DNA of 17,076 nt from JANWKQ01 sp040376605 (lineage in GTDB: Bacteria > Bacteroidota > Bacteroidia > CAIKAF01): assembly GCA_040376605.1 (NCBI GenBank), contig JBEIQI010000042.1, positions 1-17,076 on the forward strand, given 5' to 3'. How positions within the stretch are numbered: the first letter of the stretch is position 1; each line of letters opens with the position of its first letter. Of the stretch, positions 1-7,531 are shown in pieces. A program made the position numbers and the translations under genes. The notes under the pieces were generated by a model, which saw nothing but the letters and a program-made list of their open reading frames with translations, was not told the DNA's origin and did not search any database.

Positions 1-109
1 AAGTTGAGATAATAAAATTCATAAAAAACTAATTGGCAAAATCGTTTTTTAATAAATAATCGCAACGTAAAGCACCTTTACAAATTAACAAATGGCGAGA
101 CCTATCGGG

Positions 110-140
110 GAGTTGAATAAAAAGCCTATAAAATCAACTC
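110..140. repeat. 7-bp inverted repeat upstream of the TonB receptor gene
   Basis: GAGTTGA (110-116) and TCAACTC (134-140) are perfect inverted copies separated by 17 bases. The right arm lies where a -33 element would be expected for the -7 box at 159-166. It could be a regulator-binding dyad or a weak RNA hairpin; chance occurrence in AT-rich DNA is also possible. The rest of 1-197 shows no gene. Confidence 0.25.
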
Positions 141-158
141 TTCCAAGGCAATAATTGC

Positions 159-166
159 TATTTTTG
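159..166 (+). promoter_or_regulatory. Candidate -7 element for the TonB receptor gene
   Basis: TATTTTTG matches the Bacteroidota -7 consensus TAnnTTTG exactly. It lies 31 bases before the GTG start, giving a short leader as is usual in this phylum. No clear TTTG is seen at the -33 position, so this is a half-supported promoter. Confidence 0.35.
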
Positions 167-197
167 CCGTTAATTATTTTGGTTCCCAAATTTTCAC

Positions 198-2711
198 GTG
201 AAGAGACTTTTAGTTTATATCATTTTCATTTTAGGTTTTACACTTCAATTAAGTGCCCAAACACCTAATGTTAAAGGACGGATTTCCGGTGAATTAGATT
301 CAACGGTTGGGAAAGCAAACATTCTAATCAACAATGAAGTAGTTGCCATAAGCAATGATAGTGGATATTTCGAATTAACACTTCCCATCGGTGAAGATAT
401 TACCATCAAATTTACTCATGCCAGTTTCGAACCTTCCGAAAAATTAATTCGATTAAAGCCTGATGAAGTGAAAACCCTTCGTATTCAAATGAGCACTAAA
501 CAGCTTAATGAATACAAAGTAATGGACGATGGAAATAGAAATAGTTTTATGATTTCTATGGATCCAACGGTAATCGCTGTTATGGCCACACCAGGCGATC
601 CGGTAATGAATATGATTAAGTCAGCCGGACTTGGTGTTGCCACCAATAATGAATTGAGTTCGGGTTATAGTGTTCGTGGTGGAAATTTTGATGAGAATCT
701 TATCTATGTAAATGATGTAGAAATTTATCGACCATTCTTAGCCCGATCAGGCCAACAAGAGGGATTAAGCTTTATTAATTCGGATATGGTTCAAGCCATA
801 GGATTCAGCTCAGGTGGATTTGAAGCAAGATATGGGGATAAAATGAGTAGTGTTTTGGATATTACTTATAGGAAGCCTAATAAATTTAGTGCTACGGCCA
901 TGTGTAGCTTTTTGGGCGTTAGTTTGCATATCGAAGATGCCATCATAAAAAATCGCTTAAAATATAGTATTGGTGGTAGATATAAATCCAACAACTATAT
1001 CCTAAGCGGTTTGGATACCAAAGGAGAATATCAACCCAACTTTTTTGATTTTCAAGGAGTTATTACTTACGACATCAACGAAAAATTGGAGATATCGGTT
1101 TTAGGAGGCTATTCCGACAATAACTATCAAATGATTCCGAATACCAGAACAACCATATTTGGACATGTACAAGAAGCAAAACAGCTTACCGTATATTTTG
1201 ATGGGAAAGAATCAACCCGATTTAAAGTAGGAAATGCTGCATTTACTTTTGCCTTTAAGCCTGATTATAATTCATCTCATAAATTCATTGCATCATTTTA
1301 TAATACCCAGGAAACCGAAAATTTTGATGTTACCGGTCAATATTATTTAGGGGATATTGAATCTGATTTAGCGAATCCGGACTTTGGACAAGTAGTGAAT
1401 ACCGTTGGAGTTGGAACTTTTATGAATCATGCCCGAAATAGACTGGAGGCTTCCGTTTATAATGTTGAAACCAAATCAAAAATATTTATACCTGGAAAAA
1501 AATTCGGCGGTAAAAATAATATGACCTTTTCTTTTGGTATCCGTTACCAACATGAGGAAATTAAGGACAAACTAGATGAATGGAATATTCTGGATTCTTC
1601 TGGCTATATGCTTCCTTACTATGGAACCATGGATACGGGTGCTATTGTGATTGATGATCAACTCAAATCTAAAATCGAATTAAGTTCAAACAGGTTTATG
1701 GCTTATTATCAGCAAGGATTTGTTTGGTATACCAAAAAGAACCATCGACTAGCATTAACTGGTGGTGTTAGAGCACAATATTGGGATTTAAATGGTGAGT
1801 TTTTGGTGAGTCCACGAATTCAATTCGCTTGGAAACCAAACTGGAAACCCGATGTTTTATTCAGAGTTGCTGGTGGAGTTTATTACCAGGCTCCGTTTTA
1901 CAGAGAGCTTCGCCAATTGGATGGTAATATTAATACCAATGTAAAGGCACAACGAAGCATTCATGGAATTATCGGCTTTGATTTTAACTTCAAAATTTGG
2001 AACAGACCTTTCAAATTTATTACAGAAGCTTATTTTAAATGGATTGATAATTTAAATCCTTACGAAATTGACAATATCAGGATTCGCTATTATGCCATGA
2101 ATCAGGCACGTGGTTTTTCGGCTGGCGTTGATATGAAGTTAATGGGAGAATTTATCGAAGGTTTACAAAGTTGGATCACCATGAGTGTAATGACCAGTCA
2201 GGAAGACCTTAATGATGATTCATTTACTCCACCCGGAGGTGGACCTACCACATATCCTGGATTTATTCCTAGACCTACTGATCAGCGTTTTCAAATGGGC
2301 TTGTTCTTCCAGGACCATATTCCTAAAGTTAAAAGCTTAAGGGTGCATGTTAATTTATTATTCGGTAGTGCACTTCCATTTGGCCCTCCCAACGATAACA
2401 GATTTTCGGATACACTCAGGGCCCCGTTTTACAGGAGGGTAGATATAGGATTTTCATATGTTATTCTTCAACCCAATCGAGAAATAAAAAATCCGAAAAG
2501 CTTCTTTAGACATTTTAATAGCTTATGGGTATCCTTCGAAGTATTTAATCTTTTGGATATTAATAATACCATCTCTTATCTATGGATCAGAGATATTAAC
2601 GACAGGCAATATGCAGTTCCCAATTATTTAACCCCAAGGTTATTTAATTTAAAGGTACAGGCTAAATTTGGAGGAACACCCAAGCAACAAAAGCCCGTTA
2701 CTCAGAAATAA
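198..2711 (+). CDS. TonB-dependent receptor with carboxypeptidase-regulatory N-terminal domain
   Basis: An 837-residue outer-membrane receptor, expected to import a ligand using TonB/ExbBD energy; the substrate cannot be told from sequence. Residues 1-20 are a signal peptide (basic KR, hydrophobic core, LSA|Q cleavage site). Residues about 24-100 form a CarbopepD_reg-like beta-sandwich. Residues about 125-225 form the plug, with the typical GYSVRGGNFDENLIYVND stretch and a GGFEARYGD segment. The rest is beta-barrel with alternating aromatic strands, ending in a last strand near LFNLKVQAKFGG. It is shorter than SusC proteins (about 1000 residues) and no SusD partner is adjacent, so a glycan-specific SusCD system is unlikely. 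The start is GTG at 198: no in-frame ATG lies upstream, and the first downstream ATG would remove the signal peptide. The kinase gene follows after 4 bp, suggesting cotranscription. Confidence 0.88.
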   Translation: MKRLLVYIIFILGFTLQLSAQTPNVKGRISGELDSTVGKANILINNEVVAISNDSGYFELTLPIGEDITIKFTHASFEPSEKLIRLKPDEVKTLRIQMSTKQLNEYKVMDDGNRNSFMISMDPTVIAVMATPGDPVMNMIKSAGLGVATNNELSSGYSVRGGNFDENLIYVNDVEIYRPFLARSGQQEGLSFINSDMVQAIGFSSGGFEARYGDKMSSVLDITYRKPNKFSATAMCSFLGVSLHIEDAIIKNRLKYSIGGRYKSNNYILSGLDTKGEYQPNFFDFQGVITYDINEKLEISVLGGYSDNNYQMIPNTRTTIFGHVQEAKQLTVYFDGKESTRFKVGNAAFTFAFKPDYNSSHKFIASFYNTQETENFDVTGQYYLGDIESDLANPDFGQVVNTVGVGTFMNHARNRLEASVYNVETKSKIFIPGKKFGGKNNMTFSFGIRYQHEEIKDKLDEWNILDSSGYMLPYYGTMDTGAIVIDDQLKSKIELSSNRFMAYYQQGFVWYTKKNHRLALTGGVRAQYWDLNGEFLVSPRIQFAWKPNWKPDVLFRVAGGVYYQAPFYRELRQLDGNINTNVKAQRSIHGIIGFDFNFKIWNRPFKFITEAYFKWIDNLNPYEIDNIRIRYYAMNQARGFSAGVDMKLMGEFIEGLQSWITMSVMTSQEDLNDDSFTPPGGGPTTYPGFIPRPTDQRFQMGLFFQDHIPKVKSLRVHVNLLFGSALPFGPPNDNRFSDTLRAPFYRRVDIGFSYVILQPNREIKNPKSFFRHFNSLWVSFEVFNLLDINNTISYLWIRDINDRQYAVPNYLTPRLFNLKVQAKFGGTPKQQKPVTQK

Positions 2712-2715
2712 CCAT

Positions 2716-3087
2716 ATGTCATTTTTAAATCTAAAGCGTCGGTTATTAGCCTTTAAATATGCTATTCAAGGATTAAAATGGGCGTTTTCATCACAGCCCA
2801 ATCTTTGGATTCATTTATTGGCAACTATATGCGTAATAATATTAGCCTTTTATTTTCATTTAAAATCATTCCATTGGGTTATTTTGGTTTTTTGCATAGT
2901 ATCGGTTTTTACGACTGAATTAATTAATACAGCAATAGAATGGCTTGTGGATAGTATTTATAAAGAAAGGCATCCGTTGGCAGGTAAAATCAAAGATGTA
3001 GCTGCGGCGGCGGTATTAATTACGTCATTAGGAGCTGCCATAATTGGCATCATTATCTTCTATCCTTATATAATGAAGGTTATATAA
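2716..3087 (+). CDS. dgkA: Diacylglycerol/undecaprenol kinase family membrane protein
   Basis: A 123-residue integral membrane kinase of the DgkA family. Members phosphorylate diacylglycerol or, in the shorter Gram-positive-type branch that this resembles, undecaprenol, feeding lipid-carrier recycling for the cell wall. The family core ExxNTAIE is present at residues 68-75 (E68, N71, T72, E75), followed by a KDVAAAAVL helix start at 93-101. An N-terminal amphipathic stretch (FKYAIQGLKWAF) and three hydrophobic helices (about 32-48, 53-70, 97-116) match the family. An in-frame ATG exists at 2668 but would overlap the upstream gene by 44 bases and add a non-family leader; the ATG at 2716, giving MSFLNLKRRLLAF, matches the usual family start. 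It lies 4 bp after the TonB receptor stop. The lipid substrate is inferred, not seen. Confidence 0.88.
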   Translation: MSFLNLKRRLLAFKYAIQGLKWAFSSQPNLWIHLLATICVIILAFYFHLKSFHWVILVFCIVSVFTTELINTAIEWLVDSIYKERHPLAGKIKDVAAAAVLITSLGAAIIGIIIFYPYIMKVI

Positions 3088-3090
3088 AAT

Positions 3091-3105
3091 ATAGGGTAAA
3101 CCTAT
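3091..3105. terminator. Weak hairpin between convergent genes
   Basis: ATAGG (3091-3095) and CCTAT (3101-3105) form a perfect 5-bp stem with a GTAAA loop. It lies directly after the dgkA stop and overlaps the stop of the convergent sulfotransferase gene. There is no good T-run on the plus side and only ATTTTAT on the minus side, so it is at best a weak bidirectional terminator. Confidence 0.3.
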
Positions 3106-4781
3106 TGCTTAATAATTTTCAAACTTGAAAAAGTTGCTTGCGAATCTTCAAGAACCAAATAATAAATGCCGGGCACAATTGTGGTTAAATCAAGTTCTAG
3201 TGCATCTAGAAAAATCATGGACTTATTAAAAATCAATTTTCCAGTTAAATCATAAAGATTGACTTGATAATTTTGTGCATTCTCTAAACCCTCAATTCGT
3301 ATTCCTTTGGATGTAGGATTTGGATATAATGTTACATTCATTTCATTATTAACATCACCAGCTAATACATTACTGCAAAAATTAATATCCGGAGATAATT
3401 CAATAAAGCCTTGAGGATTGAGTGTCTTTCCAACAAACCCAGGAAAATTTACAGAGAATTTTTTTGATCTGAATGTAATATTTCCACTTAATGGAATGGT
3501 AGTTCCTTGGTTAACAGGTGCACCGGCATTGAGCGGTGTTTTGTACTCCCAAACAATTTCATCCAAACTATCCACTTCTAAAGTATAGCCTTTTCTTCCG
3601 GAACAAATGAGTGTATTTCCATTTGGTAACCTTTGAGAACTACTTACCACAGCACAAAACATAGATGCCGGATTGGGGGTGGTATAGGAGTAATCAAATC
3701 CAACAGGCAGAAAAACATTGTTAAGCATTTGGTATTCGTGATTCAAAGTATCATATATAGGTACAATTATATTAGAGGTAGAAACTCCTGGTTGAAACCT
3801 ATTATTAAACAACATAAGATGATTTCTGTCAGGATGACCCATTGGTAATTCTTCTCCCATCCAATGAATATCATGTTGAAATCCTAATTGTCTATCATTA
3901 CTGTCACCACGTCCGTAAACTTCGGGATTACCCCAGCGAAATAAAAGATCGCCTCCCTTACCGCTGATACCACCTGTATGTCCGGATGCCTCCATTGAAT
4001 TGGTGCTATGATCAATAATCCAAACTTCATTTAAACTTGGACTTGAAACAATCAACTCATCGAGCTCTTCATTGTAGTCAATAGAGTTAAAATGCAACCA
4101 ATCTGCATAAGGGGATTGATAAATAAAATTCACATCAATTAATTCTGGATGATTGTCAATCACTCCATAATTCGCTTTTGTTGAATCATAATCCTGTATT
4201 AGATGATCCCAGGCATGCCATTCCCATACAATGTTTCCACTGTCTAAACCGATAGGTTCAACTTCTATTAAATGGTCGGGCCATAATTCGTTGTCCAATA
4301 ATAAAGAGGAATCTCTTCCTGCGGAAATACAGTCAGCATAGTTTTTTCTTTCCCATGCAATTAAAACCACATTTCCGTTGGGTAATACAGCAAAATCATG
4401 GTGCATTCGTACCATTGAATTACTGTAGGTATAAGTCCATAATAAATTATTATCCCAATCTCGATGCTCTATCCGCTGGCCACCGCCACCGCCCGTAATA
4501 TCCGAATTAACATAACCATTATCCATCTTAGCCATGAATAATGATCCATCCTCCATTAAATGACAAGAATTCGAAGGACCAGCCGAATTATCCACCCATT
4601 TGTGAACTACTTCACCACAATTATTTAACAAATAAGCCGTACCCTGATTTTGCGGGTAGAGCAGAAGATACCCATCGAGGGCTTTATTAGGTTCGTATGA
4701 TAATACCCCTACAGTATGGCTTTGAGCATGAAGGATACCCGACATTACGATCAGGTAAACCACTATCAATGTATTTTTCAT
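3102..4781 (-). CDS. Secreted arylsulfotransferase-like protein with T9SS type A sorting domain
   Basis: A 559-residue exported protein. Residues 1-19 are a signal peptide (MKNTLIVVYLIVMSGILHA). Residues about 30-450 resemble the arylsulfotransferase (ASST) beta-propeller family: repeated W-containing blades (VVHKWVD, LLWTYTYS, IVWEWHAWDH, IVWEYK), MHHDF at 126-130, DWLHFNSIDYNEELDELIVSS at 228-247 and QHDIHW at 302-307. H230 and H303 are candidates for the conserved active-site histidines; bacterial ASSTs transfer sulfate between phenols through a sulfo-histidine. Residues about 483-559, starting VTLYPNPTSKG and ending GIYYLVLEDSQ...LKIIKQ, form a Por-type (T9SS type A) sorting domain. The protein is therefore expected to cross the outer membrane by T9SS and be released or anchored. 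A near-consensus -7 box, TATCTTAG, lies at 4806-4799. The propeller fold is well supported; the enzymatic activity is inferred. Confidence 0.8.
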   Translation of the reverse strand: MKNTLIVVYLIVMSGILHAQSHTVGVLSYEPNKALDGYLLLYPQNQGTAYLLNNCGEVVHKWVDNSAGPSNSCHLMEDGSLFMAKMDNGYVNSDITGGGGGQRIEHRDWDNNLLWTYTYSNSMVRMHHDFAVLPNGNVVLIAWERKNYADCISAGRDSSLLLDNELWPDHLIEVEPIGLDSGNIVWEWHAWDHLIQDYDSTKANYGVIDNHPELIDVNFIYQSPYADWLHFNSIDYNEELDELIVSSPSLNEVWIIDHSTNSMEASGHTGGISGKGGDLLFRWGNPEVYGRGDSNDRQLGFQHDIHWMGEELPMGHPDRNHLMLFNNRFQPGVSTSNIIVPIYDTLNHEYQMLNNVFLPVGFDYSYTTPNPASMFCAVVSSSQRLPNGNTLICSGRKGYTLEVDSLDEIVWEYKTPLNAGAPVNQGTTIPLSGNITFRSKKFSVNFPGFVGKTLNPQGFIELSPDINFCSNVLAGDVNNEMNVTLYPNPTSKGIRIEGLENAQNYQVNLYDLTGKLIFNKSMIFLDALELDLTTIVPGIYYLVLEDSQATFSSLKIIKQ

Positions 4782-4829
4782 CTAAGTGTTGTGAAATGCT
4801 AAGATACTAAATAGACTAGATTCAGGATA

Positions 4830-4986
4830 AAAACGAAAAACCGGCTGAAATTCAACCGGCTTTTCGACCCTTAACCTAATCTATGCGAAGATTGTTCTAG
4901 AAAAACATTGGTGTATTATGAATCCTCCACTTATTGATTCAATTATATAGATGAGGCATTAGCCTCCATTGGTTGCTTGAGGGCAT
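4830..4986 (-). ncRNA. Candidate structured small RNA with own promoter and terminator
   Basis: The minus strand of this protein-free gap can fold into a compact RNA of about 150 nt. A closing stem pairs GCCCU (4984-4980) with AGGGU (4871-4867), one G-U pair included, and AACC (4974-4971) with GGUU (4876-4873). Inside are a perfect hairpin GAGGC-UAAU-GCCUC (4966-4953), a 6-bp stem AUCUAU/AUAGAU (4952-4947 with 4884-4879) and a hairpin UGAAUC/GAUUCA (4941-4936 with 4924-4919). An intrinsic terminator follows at once (4860-4836). A TTTG-N19-TATATTGA promoter lies just upstream, so the transcript would start close to the closing stem. No minus-strand gene to the right needs this terminator. I do not recognise the family; 6S-Flavo is one candidate to test. 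It could instead be an attenuating 5' leader of the sulfotransferase gene, which starts about 50 bases downstream. Confidence 0.5.
4836..4860 (-). terminator. Intrinsic terminator of the candidate small RNA
   Basis: Read on the minus strand: G, then CCGGUUGA, loop AUU, UCAGCCGG, then UUUUUCGUUUUU. All eight stem positions pair, one as a U-G wobble. On the plus strand that position becomes a C-A mismatch, so the hairpin favours minus-strand termination. Confidence 0.6.
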
Positions 4987-4995
4987 AAAAAAAAA

Positions 4996-5026
4996 TCAAT
5001 ATATTTTTAAGTCATTGATAATCAAA
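4996..5026 (-). promoter_or_regulatory. Candidate promoter of the small RNA
   Basis: On the minus strand TTTG (5026-5023) is followed by 19 bases and TATATTGA (5003-4996), then a T9 run and the proposed RNA start. The spacing equals that of the rpmE promoter in this window. TATGTTTG at 5030-5023 is itself an exact -7 match and could be an alternative box with a start about 20 bases further upstream. Confidence 0.45.
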
Positions 5027-5069
5027 CATAAAAAATAAACAAAAGGGGCCTTTTTTTATTTCTTAGGCC

Positions 5070-5077
5070 TATCTTTG
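5070..5077 (+). promoter_or_regulatory. Candidate -7 element for the paaGHI unit
   Basis: TATCTTTG matches TAnnTTTG exactly, 13 bases before the paaG ATG, which implies a very short leader. No clear -33 TTTG is seen. An inverted repeat GGCCT (5047-5051)/AGGCC (5065-5069) directly abuts the box and might be an operator. Confidence 0.5.
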
Positions 5078-5090
5078 AAAAAAAAATTCC

Positions 5091-5873
5091 ATGAATTATC
5101 AATTTATAAAGGTTAACCAATTGGGTGGTGTATTAGAAATAAGGTTAAATCGACCCGAAGTGCTCAATAGTTTTGTAATGCCTATGGCCAAAGAACTTCA
5201 GGAAGCTTTGGATATAGCAGCGTCTAATAAATCTATCCGTTCGGTCTTATTAACCGGAGAAGGCAGAGGGTTTTGTGCAGGACAGGATCTGGCAGAAGCC
5301 ATTCAAGACAATGGGCCCAAAATCTCCGAGATTGTTCATAAAACCTATAATCCCATTATTACCAAAATCAGGGACCTGGAAAAGCCCGTTATTTGCGCTG
5401 TTAATGGAGTTGCCGCAGGTGCCGGTGCCAATATTGCCTTTGCATGTGATATTACCCTAGCAGCCGAATCGGCCACCTTTGTTCAGGCTTTTAGTAAAAT
5501 TGGACTTATTCCAGATAGCGCTGGTACCTATTTCTTGCCACGTTTGATAGGGGTTCAAAAGGCTACTGCCCTTATGATGCTCGCAGAAAAACTTCCAGCC
5601 GTAGAAGCAGAAAAATTAGGCTTGATATATAAAGTAGTGGCCGATGCAGAACTCTATAACGAAGCATTCAAAATAGCCGATTCATTGGCCAATATGCCAA
5701 CTGTCGGTTTGGGTCTAACCAAAAGAGCCATTAATTTGGGCCTCAATAATAACCTCATTCAACAATTGGAAGTAGAGGCTGTTTTGCAAGAATTAGCCTC
5801 CGAATCCTACGATCATAAAGAAGGAGTTAAAGCATTTTTAGAAAAAAGAAAACCAGAATTTAAAGGAGAATGA
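5091..5873 (+). CDS. paaG: Enoyl-CoA hydratase/isomerase, PaaG-like
   Basis: A 260-residue cytosolic crotonase-fold enzyme. In the phenylacetyl-CoA pathway PaaG isomerises the ring 1,2-epoxide to the oxepin and also shifts double bonds in later beta-oxidation steps. The crotonase oxyanion-hole segments are present: GRGFCAGQDL at 58-67 and AAGAGANIAFACD at 108-120. FVQAFSKIGLIPDSAGTYFL (130-149) is the PaaG hallmark; D142 sits where PaaG carries its catalytic aspartate. The usual DSGGT is DSAGT here, a mild substitution. The protein has full family length and starts at the only sensible ATG, behind an exact -7 box. Its TGA overlaps the ATG of paaH by 4 bases (ATGA), indicating translational coupling. 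A general enoyl-CoA hydratase role is the main alternative, but the paaH and paaI neighbours support PaaG. Confidence 0.85.
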   Translation: MNYQFIKVNQLGGVLEIRLNRPEVLNSFVMPMAKELQEALDIAASNKSIRSVLLTGEGRGFCAGQDLAEAIQDNGPKISEIVHKTYNPIITKIRDLEKPVICAVNGVAAGAGANIAFACDITLAAESATFVQAFSKIGLIPDSAGTYFLPRLIGVQKATALMMLAEKLPAVEAEKLGLIYKVVADAELYNEAFKIADSLANMPTVGLGLTKRAINLGLNNNLIQQLEVEAVLQELASESYDHKEGVKAFLEKRKPEFKGE

Positions 5874-7027
5874 AGATAGGTGTAATAGGTGCCGGTGCCA
5901 TGGGATCAGGAATTGCCGAGGTGGCAGCTACTGCCGGAAATCAAGTTGTTTTATTTGATAGTTTTATTGGGGCCCGTGATAAATTTCAAAAAGGTTTAGA
6001 TAAAAACTTAACCCGATTAGTCGAAAAAAACAAGTTGACTATTGAAAAGGCAACTGAAATTAAATCGAATATTCAATTTGTTACCCATCTGGATAATTTT
6101 AGTGGATGCCAGTTGATAATCGAGGCAATCATTGAAAATTTAGAATTAAAACAAGAAATATTTAATGAAATTGAACAATTGGTGGATGAAAATTGTATTC
6201 TCGCTTCCAATACTTCTTCACTTTCAATTACGGCTATTGCCGCAGCCTGCTCAAAACCATCACGATTTGTAGGCATACACTTTTTTAATCCTGCTACCAT
6301 AATGCCTTTGGTAGAAATTATCCCGGGCGTAGATAGTGATCCGGAGATATTAATGCAAGCTAAAAATATCATTGATAGTTGGGGTAAAACAACCGTTATT
6401 GCTAAGGATACCCCAGGATTCATTGTAAATAGAATTGCACGTCCATTTTACGGTGAATCCATCAGAATATACGAAGAAGGTGTGGCTGATTTTGTTACCA
6501 TCGATTGGGCCCTTAAAACGTTGGGAGGATTTAAAATGGGTCCATTTGAGTTAATGGATTTTATTGGTAATGATATCAACTTCACTGTAACTGAAACTAT
6601 TTTCAAAGAATTCTGGAATGATCCAAGGTACAAACCTTCTTTCACTCAAAAAAGAATTGTGGAAGCTAAACGGCTAGGACGCAAAACAGGAAAGGGATAT
6701 TATGACTACTCCGAAGGCGCAATAGCTCCATTACCTAACACGAATATTGAATTGGGAACAATGATCATGAAAAGAGTGGTGGCCATGCTGATCAATGAGG
6801 CAGCGGATGCATTGTTCCTGAATATCGCTACAGCTAAAGACATTGATGATGCAATGACCAAAGGAGTCAATTATCCCACAGGACTTTTAAAATGGGCAGA
6901 TGAATGGGGAATTCAAAATTGTGTGGATATATTGGATCAACTTTACCATGAATATCATGAAGACCGCTATAGAACCAGTCCTTTATTACGAAAGTTAGCC
7001 AAGGAAAGAAAAACAATTTATCAATAA
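5870..7027 (+). CDS. paaH: 3-hydroxyacyl-CoA dehydrogenase, PaaH-like
   Basis: A 385-residue NAD-dependent dehydrogenase that oxidises (3S)-3-hydroxyacyl-CoA; in the phenylacetate pathway the substrate is 3-hydroxyadipyl-CoA. The N-terminal Rossmann domain begins IGVIGAGAMGSGIAE (GxGxxG at 7-12). The four family active-site residues are present with the spacing of mammalian HAD: S116 (SNTSSL), H137 (GIHFFNP), E149 (PLVEIIPG) and N187 (KDTPGFIVNR). The first helical C-terminal domain ends with GRKTGKGYYDY (270-280). A second, shorter helical repeat follows (about 295-385), as in PaaH and FadB-like bacterial enzymes. It overlaps paaG by 4 bp and is followed by paaI after 5 bp, so all three are probably cotranscribed. 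A general beta-oxidation or butyryl-CoA pathway role is the alternative. Confidence 0.86.
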   Translation: MKIGVIGAGAMGSGIAEVAATAGNQVVLFDSFIGARDKFQKGLDKNLTRLVEKNKLTIEKATEIKSNIQFVTHLDNFSGCQLIIEAIIENLELKQEIFNEIEQLVDENCILASNTSSLSITAIAAACSKPSRFVGIHFFNPATIMPLVEIIPGVDSDPEILMQAKNIIDSWGKTTVIAKDTPGFIVNRIARPFYGESIRIYEEGVADFVTIDWALKTLGGFKMGPFELMDFIGNDINFTVTETIFKEFWNDPRYKPSFTQKRIVEAKRLGRKTGKGYYDYSEGAIAPLPNTNIELGTMIMKRVVAMLINEAADALFLNIATAKDIDDAMTKGVNYPTGLLKWADEWGIQNCVDILDQLYHEYHEDRYRTSPLLRKLAKERKTIYQ

Positions 7028-7032
7028 ATTCT

Positions 7033-7473
7033 ATGGAAAATAAATCATTAGCTACCCAAGTGGTAGATAAAATGTATAACAATGATCCATTTAGTATTTG
7101 GCTGGGAATTGAACGGGTTGAAGAATCAGAAGGAAAAAGTATCCTAAGAATGACAGTTAGAAGAGATATGTTAAATGGTTTTGGAATTATTCATGGAGGA
7201 GTTACCTTTTCGTTAGCAGACAGTGCCCTTGCATTTGCCTCCAATTCGCATGGAATTCAAAGTGTATCTATTGATAATTCAATCAACTATTTCGAACCAG
7301 CCAAAGAAGGTGATGTTTTAACAGCCACTACGGATGAAATAAGAATTACCAATAAAATAGGTCTCTATCATATTACCATTACCAACCAAACAGGCAGTAA
7401 AATTGCCCTTTTTAAAGGAATGGTGTACCGTACCGGAAAACCTTGGTTTATCAACGAACATCCAAAAACATAA
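7033..7473 (+). CDS. paaI: Hotdog-fold acyl-CoA thioesterase, PaaI-like
   Basis: A 146-residue single-domain hotdog thioesterase. PaaI hydrolyses hydroxyphenylacetyl-CoA and related thioesters, rescuing CoA when the pathway stalls. The signature NGFGIIHGGVTFSLADSALA is at 48-67. N48, G55 and D63 have the same mutual spacing as N46, G53 and D61 of E. coli PaaI, the catalytic set. AFASNSHG follows, then the beta-sheet (SIDNSINYFEPAKEGDVL). Family proteins act as tetramers in the cytosol. It starts 5 bp after paaH, in the same unit. No terminator hairpin is visible in the 58 bp before the NADH dehydrogenase gene, so read-through into that gene is possible. Confidence 0.88.
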   Translation: MENKSLATQVVDKMYNNDPFSIWLGIERVEESEGKSILRMTVRRDMLNGFGIIHGGVTFSLADSALAFASNSHGIQSVSIDNSINYFEPAKEGDVLTATTDEIRITNKIGLYHITITNQTGSKIALFKGMVYRTGKPWFINEHPKT

Positions 7474-7531
7474 ATTCGGTTAAAATTCGCATAGTTGCAC
7501 AAGGGTCTATTAACTTTATCAAAACATTTCT

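Noticed and set aside
2668..2715. N-terminal extension of the dgkA frame
   Set aside because: Overlaps the end of the TonB receptor gene and adds residues unlike the DgkA family; the ATG at 2716 fits better.
3633..3848. 71-residue plus-strand frame
   Set aside because: Lies wholly inside the well-supported sulfotransferase gene on the other strand and has no protein-like composition.
4939..4986. A 15-codon open frame on the minus strand starting exactly at the proposed small-RNA 5' end
   Set aside because: The peptide has no signal, codon run or similarity that I recognise, and its bases are accounted for by the predicted stems; a short frame of this size is expected by chance.
6073..7082. 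Minus-strand frames inside paaH and paaI
   Set aside because: Antisense shadows of genes with intact catalytic motifs.
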